This document shows, one piece after another, positions 11,875-24,867 of a stretch of 64,000 bases of DNA. The translations under genes and the position numbers were made by a program. The DNA is from Paratinospora sagittata (Eukaryota; Streptophyta; Magnoliopsida; Ranunculales; Menispermaceae). The stretch's first letter is position 1, and every line of letters begins with the position of its first letter. Under the pieces are notes generated by a model. That model did not search any database. It was not told the origin of the DNA and saw only the letters and a list, made by a program, of their open reading frames with translations. The stretch is taken from contig CM069598.1 of assembly GCA_035771175.1 (NCBI GenBank), positions 10,814,668 through 10,878,667 of the forward strand, read 5' to 3'.

Positions 11875-13103
11875 TTCAGCATAAACCCAGAAGAATTAGA
11901 AGAAGAGGAAGAGGAAGAAGATGAAGAAGACCCAGAAAATATCTTTGATCTTTGAAGATAAGGGGTTAGGGGGTGGGGAAGTGTGAAATGGAAGAAAGGA
12001 GCATTTAAAAGTGAGGAAGAGTAGCATTTAAGAGGGGGCAGAGATACCAATAATAATACAATGAAAGACAAACCCATGTATGTAAAGGAATGAGAAGAAT
12101 GAATTGAGGAAGGTTGATCATGAAATTGTTTTGTATGTTTTTTATTTAATTAAGAGTTTTTTTTTTTTTTCTTTTTAAAGAAGGAGGGCATGGAAAATTG
12201 GAAACACTATTTAAAAGGACCCCTCAAAACCAGGTGCTGGTTGGTGGTGGTTGATTCTGTGGGCTGAAAACTTTGAATTGGAGGTTTTCCTTAATTGGGA
12301 GGGGGGTACCTTCCTTAAAGAGAAGATATCAACTTGATCTTTAATAGCATTTATGCCATTATCACTGAGTTCTTAGCCAAAAAAAGGGTTTTTTTCTTTT
12401 CTCTTTTTCTTAACAATTTAAGCATTTTTTTTATAATATATTTGTATATATAAGATTCTCCATTCTCTCTGTGGTATGGTATTGTATTAGTACTTCATCT
12501 ATCACTTAAAGTGAATTGGATTTCTTCTCTGGGATGCTGGGTCTACAGGCCTCCCTGTAAATAAGGAAATATTTTAAATGCCTCCCTGAATTTTGTTTAA
12601 ATTAGAATTCTTTTCTTTGACTTTTTCTAGTTAGATCTCAAAACTTATTCGGATATTATTTTCAATTTAACCACTTTAAGGCCAGGTATGGGGTTCTGAA
12701 AAAATATTTTTTGTACTCATACTCTACACTATTGATTCACACTTAACCATACGTGCTTGTCAGATTTGTCTCAAATCGCGCATATGATAGTGATACTTGA
12801 TGATGATCTAATGGACATTTTTATTTGAGTGTGGAAGGAAAATGTAGAAGGAGAGTTAATGTAGCATAACCATGTGATTTTATGCCAAAATATCTTAATA
12901 CTAATGATGATAAAATCTCAATTTATAATCCATGTGGACTTACACATATCCATTATAAGACTATTATTTATATTTTAGTTTTTCCAAGGTCCTTTTTTTT
13001 TTTGGCATGAAAGGTCCTATGTTATCAACTTTCAAAAGAAGCAATTCCTTCTTGTATTGTTAGTGTAATTGAATGTCAAAAGCTATGATAGAGAGCTTCA
13101 ACC
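11875..13103. other. Upstream region of the RING-H2 gene and intergenic DNA
   Basis: No coding sequence. The first 200 bases are purine-rich on the plus strand (GAAGAA repeats), which is a pyrimidine-rich 5' leader on the minus strand. An AT-rich TATA-like stretch is at about 12134-12157. The remainder is ordinary AT-rich DNA running to the target duplication of the LINE at 13104. Confidence 0.55.
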
Positions 13104-14523
13104 TAATTACGATAATGTTTTCTTTTTTTTTTGAAAACCCATTAATTTCATTAAAACAAAGGGGAAAGAGGAGAAGCCTCCTCAAACAAAACACCTGCAG
13201 CTACAACAGGGATTTCCTTTAACCAAACAAAGGAAGAGTCAATGCTCGTGGCAAAATGAGCCAGTCTATGGGCTGACAAATTGCCCTCCCTAAGAGTATG
13301 AATGATAGATACATTTGGTCAACAATTTAGCAATTGCTTACAGTCTTCAAGTATCTCCCCAACTTCAGAATGAGAGGAAGAATAGCCCTTAAGAGCGCTC
13401 ATCAGGCAAGACAAATCGCCTTCGATGATATCAAGAGGGGTACCTATTTTTGCAGCCAGTTCAAGTCCAACACGTACCGTTAGGAATTCAGCCACGGATA
13501 CCTCCAAAGCTCCCATAAATTTCCTTGCCATGGCAGCAACAGTTTGCCCTTAAGAGTCCCTAACGACGCCACCAACCCCGGTCACTTCCAAATTTTCCAG
13601 CACACATGCGTTAACATTCAACTTCAATTGGTTATGAGGGGGAGGGATCCATCGAGTGATCCTATTGGAAGACGGTTCCAGTCTACCCCTAGCTGGATCA
13701 TTAGAGATGGAGACGAGCTGAAATTCAGTCCTAAGAGTGTTGGCTGAGGCCACAATCTGATCAGCTGATAAACAACGTTCTCCCACTCTTGATTTGTTTC
13801 TATCCCCCCATAGTTTCCAGTAGGCCATGAACATTCTTTCTAGGTCCTCTGAGCTTGCTGCTGAAAAAAGCCCCTCAAAGTCCCCCTGCTTCAGTTGGGG
13901 AACCAATTGGTTGTCCTCTAGTTCTATTTCAACCAAGGTCCACACCTCTTCAGCTTTTGTACATCTTCCAACCACATGGGCACATGATTCGCCTTCCTCC
14001 CCACAGTTAGGACATGTAGAGGAAGAGATTATCTTTCGTCGCCATAGATTCTCACATGTAGGAAGAGCGTTGTTGAGAAGTTTCCATATGAAGATACGCA
14101 CTTTCGGGGGGGGAGGCATAAGTTCCATAATTTATCCCACATACCTTTGGAACTGCCCCCATGAGATGTTTCAACATTGGAGATGTCTTTAACCTCTAGC
14201 CAATATGCACTCTTAACACTGTATTCGCCATCATTTGTGAAATGTCATACCAGTTTGTCATGAGGTCTCCTCTTGCTGATTGGAATCTTTATGACACAGT
14301 GGACGTCAACTAGGGGCAGGAGCTCTTTTAGTCTGTCAACGTTCCATTGATGAACTCCCCAACCTTCACACTTGGGGAATTCTTTCTGGTTGAAATTGGT
14401 TTAAATGAGAGAGGCCTCGATAACCAAGGGTCCTTAAACATGTCAATTTGTGATTGTCATGACGCCCCTGACATAGGCTGGTGTCATGACCGACACAGTG
14501 TACTATACACTGTACATACCATG

Positions 14524-17408
14524 TGTGACGCCCCAAAAATTATTTCATCTTGCCCATAACCCAATTGCACTTTGCCCAAACTCTATGTGTTGCCTTGATA
14601 TGGTTGGTGTTTGTTTGATGGTTGTTTAATGTTTGTATAGTGGATGCTTGATAATGTATATAAATATGTGTATTATAAATTGTATATGAGTCATGTTAAA
14701 TTAAAGTATAATGCATATGTTATTATTTATGCATGAGACCATTAAACCATGAATTGATATGGGTTAGGATTGATTGAATAAAAGGATAAATGAGAATAAA
14801 AATTTGGTGTATTAAATGGATTGGACATTTAAAATACATGGAAGCATGAGATTGGTTAAAGTACATGTGGTTGGTATGGGTAGTATGAGACCAACACATG
14901 TGAAGGTTGGTGCATGAAAGTGGACAAGTGTCCCATGCCCACTTCTCTTATCCAAGAATGTGCTAGAAAGTGAGGTGAGTGGAGGGAATCCAAGAATGTG
15001 CTAGAAAGTGAGGTGTGTAGAGAGAAAGGAAAAAAATAAAAGAAAAGAAGAGAAAGGAAAGAAGAAGAGAAAGAAAGAGGGAGTTGCAGGAGGAAAATCT
15101 CTGCGACGTTTTCATCAAAGAGCTGGATCTTAGGGATATATGGTCAGATTAAGCTCAAATTTGTCAGCAAGTTCGTAGCTTATGGTTCTGCATTCTGAAC
15201 TGTGGAGATCTTGATTTGAGATTTCCTATAAGAGATCTAACCTCTCAAACCAAGCTGATCGGAAAGTCTGGATTTCTCGCGCCGTTTCGCTCAAACTTAT
15301 AGATCTCCTCAATCTACCGTTGGATGCATATCAAATTTTGTTATGTATTTTAAAACCGATATTTCTAAATTCTGAAGGTGGAGATCTTTATTATAGGTTT
15401 TGTCTAAGAGATTTAACCTCTCAAACAAAGCTGGTTGGAAAGTCTGGATTTCTCGCGCCGTTTCAGTCAAACTTATAGATCTCCTCAATCTACCGTTGGA
15501 TGGATATCAAATTTGGGTATATAGTTTAAAACTGATATTTTTGCATTCTGAACGGTGAAGATGTTTATGAGTTAAGTATGTTGTGTGATATAGTCATCTG
15601 AGTTTGAGTATTTGCAGCAGGAAGGGAGAAATTGTCTGATTAGAGACTTGTTCATCAAAGATACTTATCTTTTCGGTCCACCGTTGGATTGGGCTGATAT
15701 TTGGACATAAGGTTTATTTCTTCACATACTTCAATCTGTACGGTTGATTTTGTGATTACATATTTCTGTTGGTAGATTGATACATCTGGACAGAAAATTA
15801 AATGAAGAATTGGTAGGGTTACTTGTATTAGACCCAAATTTACAATATGAACTTAGACCTTTCCAAATAGCTTGCATGTCAACTATGTTGACCTAGTTGC
15901 CATTGTTGATGAATCCATTATGCAAAATCAGTGATATACATGGCTGAACATGGTGGCCTAGTGTAAATCGACAATATGGCCTAAGTATGGAAAATTTCAT
16001 ATTTTAGGGTTTTTGATGCTTTTGGCCTAGAATCATTGAATTGATGCAATTTATGTTTAATTAAGCATGATTAGGGTTGATTATGCTACTGATTTGGTGG
16101 TTGTGACCATATCATGGGTTAGGCCTACTTGTGATCAAGTGACCCAATTTGGGCATGTTTATGCCTAAGGAATTGAAAATCAGTATTTTTTATTAATAGA
16201 ATGGTTTATGTATGAGAACTATGCATTAGAGGCCTAAGTCATGTGATTTGAGTTGAATGATGGGATTAGATGGGATTTAGGCCTATTGTCTATATGTGGG
16301 CTGATTTAGGGTTGATGTGTAATGTCTATGTGATTGAGCATATAAATTGATGTATGGTAGGATATTGATGAATGTTTCAAGATCTTGATTGGGTTGATTC
16401 GGTTTGGTGGTCGTGTGTGGTTAAATACTCTCGCGAGGCTTGGTTGTGAGTAGACTTCATTTATGATTATATCTTTTATGTCATCATATCACTTATATAT
16501 ATTGTATGTTGAAAGCATGAATGTGTTCTAATGTTTTGAATGATGCATTGATTTGAGAAAACCTTATGACTTTGGTTGGGCCCATCTATCTGGCTAATAG
16601 GGGGACTTAACTTTGTCATAGAAGGGTTTTAGGAAAGGAAATGATTGGGGTCAACGGTACGGTAAAATAGACGTGCACTAGTAACCCAATGCATGTGGAA
16701 TGTGGATCAAAATTGATAAGGCTTTACTTGCATCGAACTTATTATAAATGTTTGATATATATATGTTATGAGCTTTTAATCATGCTACACATTGACATGC
16801 ATACATGATATTTATTGATGAGTATTGATAGCATATTTGAATTCTATTCACTGGGCACCGTTGGCTCACCCTCATTTTCCTCTTTCAGGTCCTTCTGTCC
16901 CGAATAAGGGCAAAGGAGTAGTCATATCTTGAGGGTCTTGCCTGCGAGAGAATCCAAAGCCTCGATGTGAGTTGAGAGGCATTTTGATTGAACCGTGTTT
17001 TAAATTATGAAGTATTATATTTTGGATTATGTAATTATAATATTTACCACATTGTAGTATGGGTGAGTTGAGACTTGTTAGATAGACCATGTGGGCATAT
17101 GACGATTTTTATTTGTACCCACAATTTTGGACTTTATGTGTATGTCAGTATTGATGGCCTGTAGGGATTATGATTTTATTTATGGTTCATTTTTATGGAT
17201 TATCTCTTGTCTTGGATGATTAATACGGTTGGTAGTTTTGTTTAGTACCTTTTGATATTATGTCGTTGTTTGAGATAAAGCTCGTAGGGTCTCAACCACC
17301 TCACGGGAGTTGAGGAGTGGTCGGAGATGCCTACGCCGGGCGTCCCGCCCTGGCATTCCGCACGCCATTCCCTGCGGGGTTGGTAGTCCGGGGTGCGGGG
17401 TCGCCACA
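14524..17408 (+). mobile_element. Second solo-LTR-like unit nested in the first
   Basis: A 2885-bp unit starting TGTGACGCCCC and ending GGGTCGCCACA, with an exact 5-bp target duplication CCATG at 14519-14523 and 17409-17413. It has no open frames. It contains a TATTCACTGGGC...GGCTCACC block often seen in large plant Ty3/gypsy LTRs, and a GC-rich 3' end (about 17320-17408). No primer-binding site or pol sequence is seen, consistent with a solo LTR. Confidence 0.87.
15191..15570. repeat. ~176-bp tandem repeat inside the inner LTR unit
   Basis: Two full copies and the start of a third, with the GGAGATC marker at 15204, 15380 and a degraded form near 15556. Each full copy holds GGAAAGTCTGGATTTCTCGC and AGATCTCCTCAATCTACCG blocks. 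Confidence 0.85.
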
Positions 17409-17529
17409 CCATGTATACAGTATATAATACACTGTCAGCCTCAACAGAATTTTACAAAAATTTCAGAAAATTTTGACAGCATGTCCCCATAAATTTGGAC
17501 ATCTCACATTTTCCCTGATATGCAACAAA

Positions 17530-17538
<9 letters not shown>

Positions 17539-17569
<31 letters not shown>
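17539..17569. repeat. (AT)n microsatellite
   Basis: A run of about 31 bases of alternating A and T inside the outer LTR unit. Confidence 0.9.
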
Positions 17570-17571
<2 letters not shown>

Positions 17572-20500
17572 CATCCACAATATTCATTTCATTCATTCAT
17601 TTATCTCATGCATGCATCTAACCATTCCAACCATCCTATCCACCATTTAATCACACAATTATATACATCATCACCAAGTATTTCACAAACCAACATATTC
17701 AACTATAATCCATTACCATACTACCCATCCCATCTATGTGATATTATATACATAGTCAGGTGATAATTATACATGACAAAATAAAATGTGTATAAGTCAT
17801 TCTTTCAAGCATACATACATAAACAAGATAGAGATTTGGATCAAGTGTCAATCACTCTCTAGCTTTATCTTTTTCTTTCGATTCTGTACCTGAAATATTA
17901 GAGGGAATAGAGTGAGCACACAACAGGCTCAGTGAATATATATCGTGATATGACAATCATATGCATTTAGGGAAGCATGACATTTAAAGTCATTCAAAAC
18001 ATTTATGAAACACACATACATTATTCAACAAAGATAACATACATGCCAGCAATATTAAGTTTATGCTTGTGCAATAAAACAATGCAAAGTTTTCATCGAA
18101 ATTTATAATTTCTCTCATTCAAGGTAATAGAGCGGATCTAACTCTTATATGGCCGTTACAAGGTAGCAAAATTACCCAATTTACAATCATTTCAAAGATT
18201 TAAAATTCTTGTTAGGACAGTTCTACTGACAATAAGTTTACGCATAACATTCATCCGGGACTAATTCCTAACGAAATGATATTATATGCGATTTGCCTTC
18301 ACACGTATCGCATACTCCAATGCCAAAATCTTTTATAAATGATCAATAAAACACAATGCATTTATATACATAGCATGCCTACAATTAAACATATCATATC
18401 AATACAATGTCATACAAGAACCAAAATTAAGAAATACACTCACAGAACAAGACTTTCCAACTTAAAATACAATCATCGCCGCTTTCGAGTTCAGTTCCAA
18501 TTTAAATCCAACTAACTCAACCATTTACAACCACACCATAATTCAATTTCATTTATTTATATCTATTTTATACGTAAATACTCAGTTTTCATTTACATAT
18601 TTAATTTTTCAACTTACTTCAAATTACCAATAAACATTTGCAATTCATGTATAATTCGAATCTATTTCACATAACTATACTTACTTGTATTATTCATTCA
18701 AATACATTCCATTTGATCAAAGTCTTGCTCATTCACCACTAATTCTTACATTAGCAACCTGAAAAATATTATACATATTCCATAAATTTAAATTCCAACT
18801 CAATTTAGGACTAATAAGCAGTTGAAGATGCTACTATACTGTTTCTACAGTCAATCTAGATGTTTCCACAAGAAGAAACAGTGAAAATAGATTTCAAAAT
18901 CATATTTCCACTAGTTCTTAATTTTATTTTTCTACGGAAAACATATATCAGTTTTATTAAAAATATAGAACATTCCTAAAATTATTCTGTTCACATCGAC
19001 ACGTATTTTACCGAGGTTTTACATGTTCGCAAAGCTCTCCAAAGTTAATTTTACTCACCAAAACTTTATATTTAGTTACTAAAAATATCAAATTATAACC
19101 AAAAATCACGATCTTAACATCGAAATGTCCGAAATCAGTAGATTTATCTTTTTACAGTCTTAAATTGGAGTTTCATCGGGTTTTAATAAAGTTTCAAAGG
19201 TTTCAAATATCAAATCTAAGGGTTCTAAAGGAATCTAGTATCAAATCCAACTTCTAATAGCTATAAAAATTTCAATGAACAAATAAATTAAATCTAACCA
19301 CATATTAGGGGTTTCTACAGTGTAGGAAGTATTTTTCAACATTTTCAGCAAATTTTCATTCAAGTTGGGTCGAAACCCCAAATTTTGAAAACACCGCAAA
19401 ACGGTTCCCATAGCAAAAATTACTACGAGAGAATCGTTACATCTAGCTTAAATATCAATTTCACAAAGAAATAAAGTGAAAATCACTTACCGCGGATCCC
19501 AATTCGATAAAAAAATCCGCGTTCTTCCCTTTTTTTCCTCCTTCTTCCCTTCGCTCTTCCTTTCTTCTTTCTCTTTTCTTTTTTTCTTTTTTTTTTGTAA
19601 AATGTTGGAGAGAGATTAGATTAGAAATAAGAGGATAAGTATTTAAAAAAATATTGATTCCATGCTCCTCATGCAACTTAATTCACGTGCCTATACACAC
19701 ATACATTTAACTCCTATGTATGTATACGCGTACGTATATGCATCGATATACGAATCAGTCAACATAGGTGTATAATTAAAACTATGGAATGTTACAGTGA
19801 TCCACAACCCACTCTTCATCTTTATGCCTTCAACGAGTAGCCCCTTATCCCATATGATACTTCTCCACACTTTGGAGGCGCCTCCCCTTAGTTGAGCATC
19901 CCAGAAAGAGGCATTTGAGAAATATTTAGCTTTAAGAACCCAAGCGAAAAGAGAGTCTGGATTTTGAGAAATTCTCCAGCCTTGCTTAGCCAGGAGCGCC
20001 TTATTGAAAGCTTCCCATGCCTTAAAACCAAGGCCACCAAAATCTTTTGCTTTACACAAAGACTTCCAACATTTCCAATGGGTTTTTTGAGCCCTCGGTC
20101 CATCACCCCACCAAAATCTGGAAACCATCAAATTAATTTGATGAAATAGAGTATTTGGGATCTTGAATACACTCATGGCATAGACGGGCTGAGCTTGGGC
20201 AATGACTTTGATGAGGACCTCCTTCCCTCCAATGGAAAACAACTTGGAATTCCATTGATGCAACACCTTTCATATCCTCTCCTTGATGAAATAAAACATT
20301 TGAATAGTACTTTTGTAACCCAATGCCGGGAGGCCCAAGAATGGGGAACACAGTTTGAGATGCCCAATTTGCCTTTGAACCATTGTCGCACTTCCTCTTG
20401 GACATTGGGGTTGTAAAATAGGAATGACTTGTTAAGATTTACTTGTTGCCTCGAAGCCTCTTTATATCTTCTTAAGATGGATTGGATAGCATAGTTGTTG

Positions 20501-20583
20501 GCCAAATTTGCTTTGCACAAAATCAAACAATCATCAACAAATAAGAAGTGGGACAGCCTAGGGTTGCCCTAGGCAATTCTAAT

Positions 20584-20977
20584 TAAGGGTGAAATCAGGT
20601 CGGATCGAGTCGGTCGGGTTGGCTTCCATTAAATAGCCCAATTTTTTTAAAGCTTAATAACTACTATTTAAGCTTATATTAGTAATAAAATATGTTGGAT
20701 TATCATATATCCAACTTATTAAACTACTATTTAAGCTTTAAAAGATGAAATTTCTTTTTTTTTTGGAGAACTCATATATGTACAAGTCAAAGCTACTCTT
20801 AAATTTGACTTATGAGAATGTGGATGAACTCATATATATATATAAATTTTAAGAGGTCGGGTCAGGTCGAATTTGGTCGGGTTGCTAAAAAATTAACCCA
20901 ACCAACTCGATATATCAATCAAACTTGACCCGACCGGACTCGAAATGGTCGGGTCGGTCGGATTGCTTACACCCCTA
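20584..20977. mobile_element. hAT-like MITE next to the LINE 5' end
   Basis: A 394-bp non-coding element with imperfect inverted ends: TAAGGGTG at the left and CACCCCTA at the right, each followed inward by GGTCGG-type repeats. Both flanks are variants of AATTnAATT, consistent with a short host duplication that has decayed. It lies exactly between the LINE 5' truncation point and the LINE's right target duplication. The hAT assignment rests on terminal sequence only. Confidence 0.6.
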
Positions 20978-20996
20978 ATTTAATTCCGATAATGTT

Positions 20997-23900
20997 GGTG
21001 ATTGATTTCTAGGGTTTTTTGTTTTTATGGTTAACTTTAATTGTCTCTTAATGTTAGCTAGCTCAGTGGCTAAGTGGCTAAGTGAGTTTCCTCTCAGTGG
21101 CTTTTTTTTTTTTTTTAATAGGGCAAGGTTTCAGTATTGTTATTTAAATGTTTATTATGAAGACAAGGTTAACAGGTTAAATATTTCCTAATCTTTTAAG
21201 GGGACAAGAATTTGGATTCATCTATATATAGTGCAAGCAAGCTACCATAAAACGGTCCTATTTGAGTGCGCGGTAGAGACTCCGTTGCGACTTAAAATTG
21301 AGGAAAACACAAGGCTGACGCGATTTTTGGACATTTTTACAAAATACCCTCCCCTTACTTTTACGTTTGCAGTTAGCATTTCGAGAAAGTGTTTTTAGCC
21401 TAAAACGCCGTCGCTCTTCCGAACAAGCCCAATATCGTGTAACTCAATTCAACTAAGACAGTTATAAAAACTCTTTTCCTCCCCTCTCCTCATAAAACAT
21501 CCCCTACCTAATTGAACAAAAAAAAAAAAATAATAATAATAACTTTGACCCTTAATGATATATCTCTAAGCGTGAGTAAAAAATTCTGAGCAATATCAAT
21601 AACCTATATAAACATAGAGAGTTTCATCGCAACACTCACGTAATGAGCACGGTTTAGCCTCTCTTCTCGTGCACCGCTATCCATACCCTATTATAAAATG
21701 ACAGTTTGCTACATTATCAGCTTTGTTTCACCTATATAAAGTGCTTTTTCGTGCAAATGTTATATCACTATATTATTAAGAAGCAGCTTTTGTAAATATT
21801 AATATCATGAATAGTGTAAATGTTATTTACACTGAGTATACAAATATAGTGATACCATTTTATTTAAGATATTATTAAAGATCAAAGGAGGGGAAGGGGG
21901 GCAGCTGCATTTTTTGAAAAATCTAAGGAAGCATCTCTAATAATAGAAAATGAAGAAAACCGCTGTACATATATATATTTTTCAAGCCTTTATAGTCTAT
22001 AGAGATGAGTTGTAAAGGATGGACGATCATTAATAATCAATTGGTCGGCCAAGTTGGGGATGGGAAAAAATCCATCAAATATGATACAGCTCCAGCTCCG
22101 GTATATGCACATACATTTCCATTAAATAAGTGCATGTGGGTGCTAGAAATAATAAGTATAACTTCCATTAACTTATAGTATTCTTATATAAATACAGTAT
22201 TGCACATTTCACATTTCATTTGATAATTAAATCAATTTAATTGATTAATCTGATTAGGAATACTAATTATCAAAATCTTACAAAAGGGCTTATGTAATGC
22301 ATTAATTTGTTACAAGTACTCTTGAGATATTAATTGTGTTTTAAATCTTGAAATAGAATAAAATAAAAGTAATGGAGTACCAATAATATAAATTAATTAA
22401 GTTTTTTTCAGAAATGAATGCAGATCATTTATTTAAAATGCAGAATTAATTACTACTTAATATGGTATATATTTTAAAACTGGCTTTTTATCTAAAGTTA
22501 CTAAGTTTCAAAAAAATTAATTGAGCATTCATATTGTCAATGGAATTATTACTTACTATTTTTTGACAAGACAATCTCATTTTCTTCTCCTTCACTATAT
22601 GACAATTTAAATGGTGACCCACAATATTTAAATACTTTTTATTTTTATATGTAAATAGATGTGCTATAGATCCAATCTTATTAATGTTTAAATTTGACCT
22701 CTTTTATGGGAAAGTATAAATGCATCTTTTTGCCTCTTTATCAACAACACTTATCTTTTGGTTCCTGCTTAAAAATGATGACCACAATTACATTTATCAA
22801 TTTGATCACGACACTAAAGGTCCCGTTTGGTATCTCTAATTTCTTCAAATTATAATTAATATAGAGGTTAAACAAAATTAAAGTGTTTGGTAATTATTTG
22901 TCAACCTCTAAATAAAATAAAAGTTGACAAATAATAAAGGTTAAAACTCAAAAATAAAAAATAAAAAAATTTTATTTTTTTTCTTTTACAGGTTTATCCT
23001 CTACTTGTAGTAGAGAATGATCCAGTTATATTAGAAATAATTTTTAAAATACCAAATTTACATTAATCATTATATAGAATAATTTGTCACAACTCAAATT
23101 TAGTAAGTGATAATTAATAAAATTTATTTTAAATTTAACCAAATATAGCATATGATTACAAATTTCTATTTTTAATTTTTTTTTAAAATAAGAGATTGAA
23201 GTATTTTTTGTTACCAAACAATACTTTTAAAATAAACTCTAATAAAAATAGAGCTACAAAAAAGTAAAGCTAATTTTTTTAGAACTAAAACTTGTAGAGT
23301 TACTAAATATTATCTAAGGTAGCGTTTGACAAATTTAATTTTAAAAAATAAGCTCTATTTTCTTTAGCTATATTTTAATAAGAGCTTATTTTAGTAGAAC
23401 TTATTTGAAATGTATTGTTTGGTAACCAATGTTTTAACATCTAATTTTAGTTTTGAATTATATGTAGAGCGTTTGATAATTAATACTTAATTCTCTTATT
23501 AGAAGAGTATTTGATGTCTTTTATCACAATATTTTTTACTATTATATTATCTATAATAAAAATATTAAAAAATTTAAATTAAACATTTCTCAAATATTAT
23601 ATTATTATAATTATATAAATACTTTATTTATTTATTATTCACGTGGCAATAACAAAAGTAGATAAAATAAATAAGTTATTTTTAAAGATTATTTTTAAAT
23701 TTTCAACTCATCCACCATTTACTCACAAAATAATGTAAAAGTGTAAAAAATATATTTATTACTCTAAAAACAAATATTACTAATCAATAAACAAAAAATA
23801 GAGTTATTCACTCAGCCCTAATTAATCTCTTCTTGTCATCTTTCTCTCATATTTGTCGTGTTTTCCTTGTAAGCACTCATTTTTCTTATAAAAAAATTAG

Positions 23901-24125
23901 CACAAGAATCATATGTATAAACAAATAAACACAAAAATAAATAAATAATAACATATAAACAAACAAATTATGCACAAGAATTAAAAAAATAAACAAGTAA
24001 TAGCATACAATAAAAACAAATAAACAAAAAAATTGATTTTTTTTTTAAAAAGCCCAATAATAAACAAAAAATTAAATTAAAAAAAAAACCATCAATAGTA
24101 AAAGTTAAAAAGAAGAAGAAGAAGA
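20997..24125. other. AT-rich intergenic DNA with MITE-like pieces
   Basis: No gene is recognisable. A less AT-rich island at 21240-21520 looks promoter-like, with a TATAAAAA at about 21463, but no coding sequence follows. From 22820 to 23460, phrases such as GGTCCCGTTTGGT, GGTAGCGTTTGAC and TTGTTTGGTAACC recur, and matching AACCAAACACTC occurs at about 24619. This is typical of the ends of MITE-like elements, but boundaries are unclear. Confidence 0.5.
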
Positions 24126-24146
24126 AGGTAATAGAGCACACTAGAG

Positions 24147-24270
24147 GAAAGCTCCTCTCTGCCGACTGCAGAGAGGAGCTTTCATCTGTGCATTCCCCTT
24201 TGCCGAGTTGCAAAGAGGAAACCCCTACGCGCTGCCCCCTCTCTACCGCTCGCGACAAAGAGGGTTTCTT
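24147..24270. repeat. Cluster of hairpins, led by a perfect 16-bp stem
   Basis: Positions 24147-24162 and 24168-24183 form a perfect 16-bp inverted repeat (GAAAGCTCCTCTCTGC and its complement) around a 5-base loop. Two weaker stems follow at about 24196-24220 and 24235-24265, using CCTTTGC/GCAAAGAG and CCCTCT/AGAGGG arms. The cluster is GC-rich inside an otherwise AT-rich stretch. Short frames across it are spurious. Confidence 0.8.
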
Positions 24271-24867
24271 TTTTTTCTTTTTCTTTTATAGAGTTGAAAA
24301 AAATTAACTTGAGTTTGTGTAATGAAGGTGGGGAAGAAGAGTGAAGGAGTGACACAGAGAAAGGGAAGAGTTTAGAAGATAAGGGAGCCGTTGGAGAGAA
24401 GGAGAAGAGTTTAGAAAAGAAGATAGTTGTTGGGAGAAGACAGGGCAATTTGAGATTTTTGAAAAAAAAATTATGTTTTTGTTTTACAGCTCATCCTTTA
24501 CCTGCAACAGAAGTTTAGCCTCTAAAAAAAAAGGCAATTTTTTTTACTTTTTTTAAATAGAGGTTTAATATCTAATTTTGCTAAACATTTATTTATTTTA
24601 AAGGTTTTAAAATCCTAACCAAACACTCTATTTCTACAAAACTCTATTTGAATGAAGAATTTAACAAAATAGAGAAAAGAAATAGAGTTGTTAATCTATT
24701 TCTTTCCTAGGTTAGTATATAGGACAATGTTAATCTAATTGTTGTAGATGCATTTTTTATACAACTCGATTCAATTGACGTGGCAACATTGAATGCTAAA
24801 ATTAATGTAAATTTAGATTTTTTTTAAAGGAAATTGCTTAAAAAACATATATTGTTGATACACTTTG

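Larger units (their letters stand above)
14455..19796 (-). mobile_element. Solo-LTR-like retrotransposon unit inserted in the LINE
   Basis: The unit has TGT...ACA ends (TGTCATGACG at 14455, GGAATGTTACA ending at 19796) and an exact 5-bp target duplication GTGAT at 14450-14454 and 19797-19801. LINE coding resumes on both sides. Removing the inner insertion leaves about 2.45 kb without open frames, so a solo LTR is the simplest reading. A segment at about 17890-17945 matches, in reverse complement, the block at 16845-16892 of the inner unit, so I place it on the minus strand. It is probably a Ty3/gypsy-type LTR, but the family is not proven. Confidence 0.85.
13120..20980 (-). mobile_element. 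5'-truncated L1-type LINE, broken and split by later insertions
   Basis: Minus-strand order: the reverse transcriptase catalytic box LFVDDCLILCK (near 20530), the RT thumb region (SIGGKEVLIKVIAQAQ, FWWGDG), then after a 5.3-kb interruption FKDPWL (about 14430), the zinc-binding RT domain (WHFTNDGEYSVKSAYW; CPNCGEEGE), and an RNase H-like tail with the block LREGNLSAHRLAH, ending in a poly(A) run at 13120-13132. Frameshifts (near 14110 in a G/C run and near 14350) and in-frame stops (13550 and near 13319) show that it is dead. It is flanked by a 16-bp target duplication with one mismatch: TAATTACGATAATGTT at 13104-13119 and TAATTCCGATAATGTT at 20981-20996. About 2.1 kb of LINE sequence remains. 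Confidence 0.93.

Noticed and set aside
23968..24448. Two minus-strand frames across the hairpin cluster
   Set aside because: They translate hairpin and homopolymer DNA, overlap each other in different frames and lack domains.
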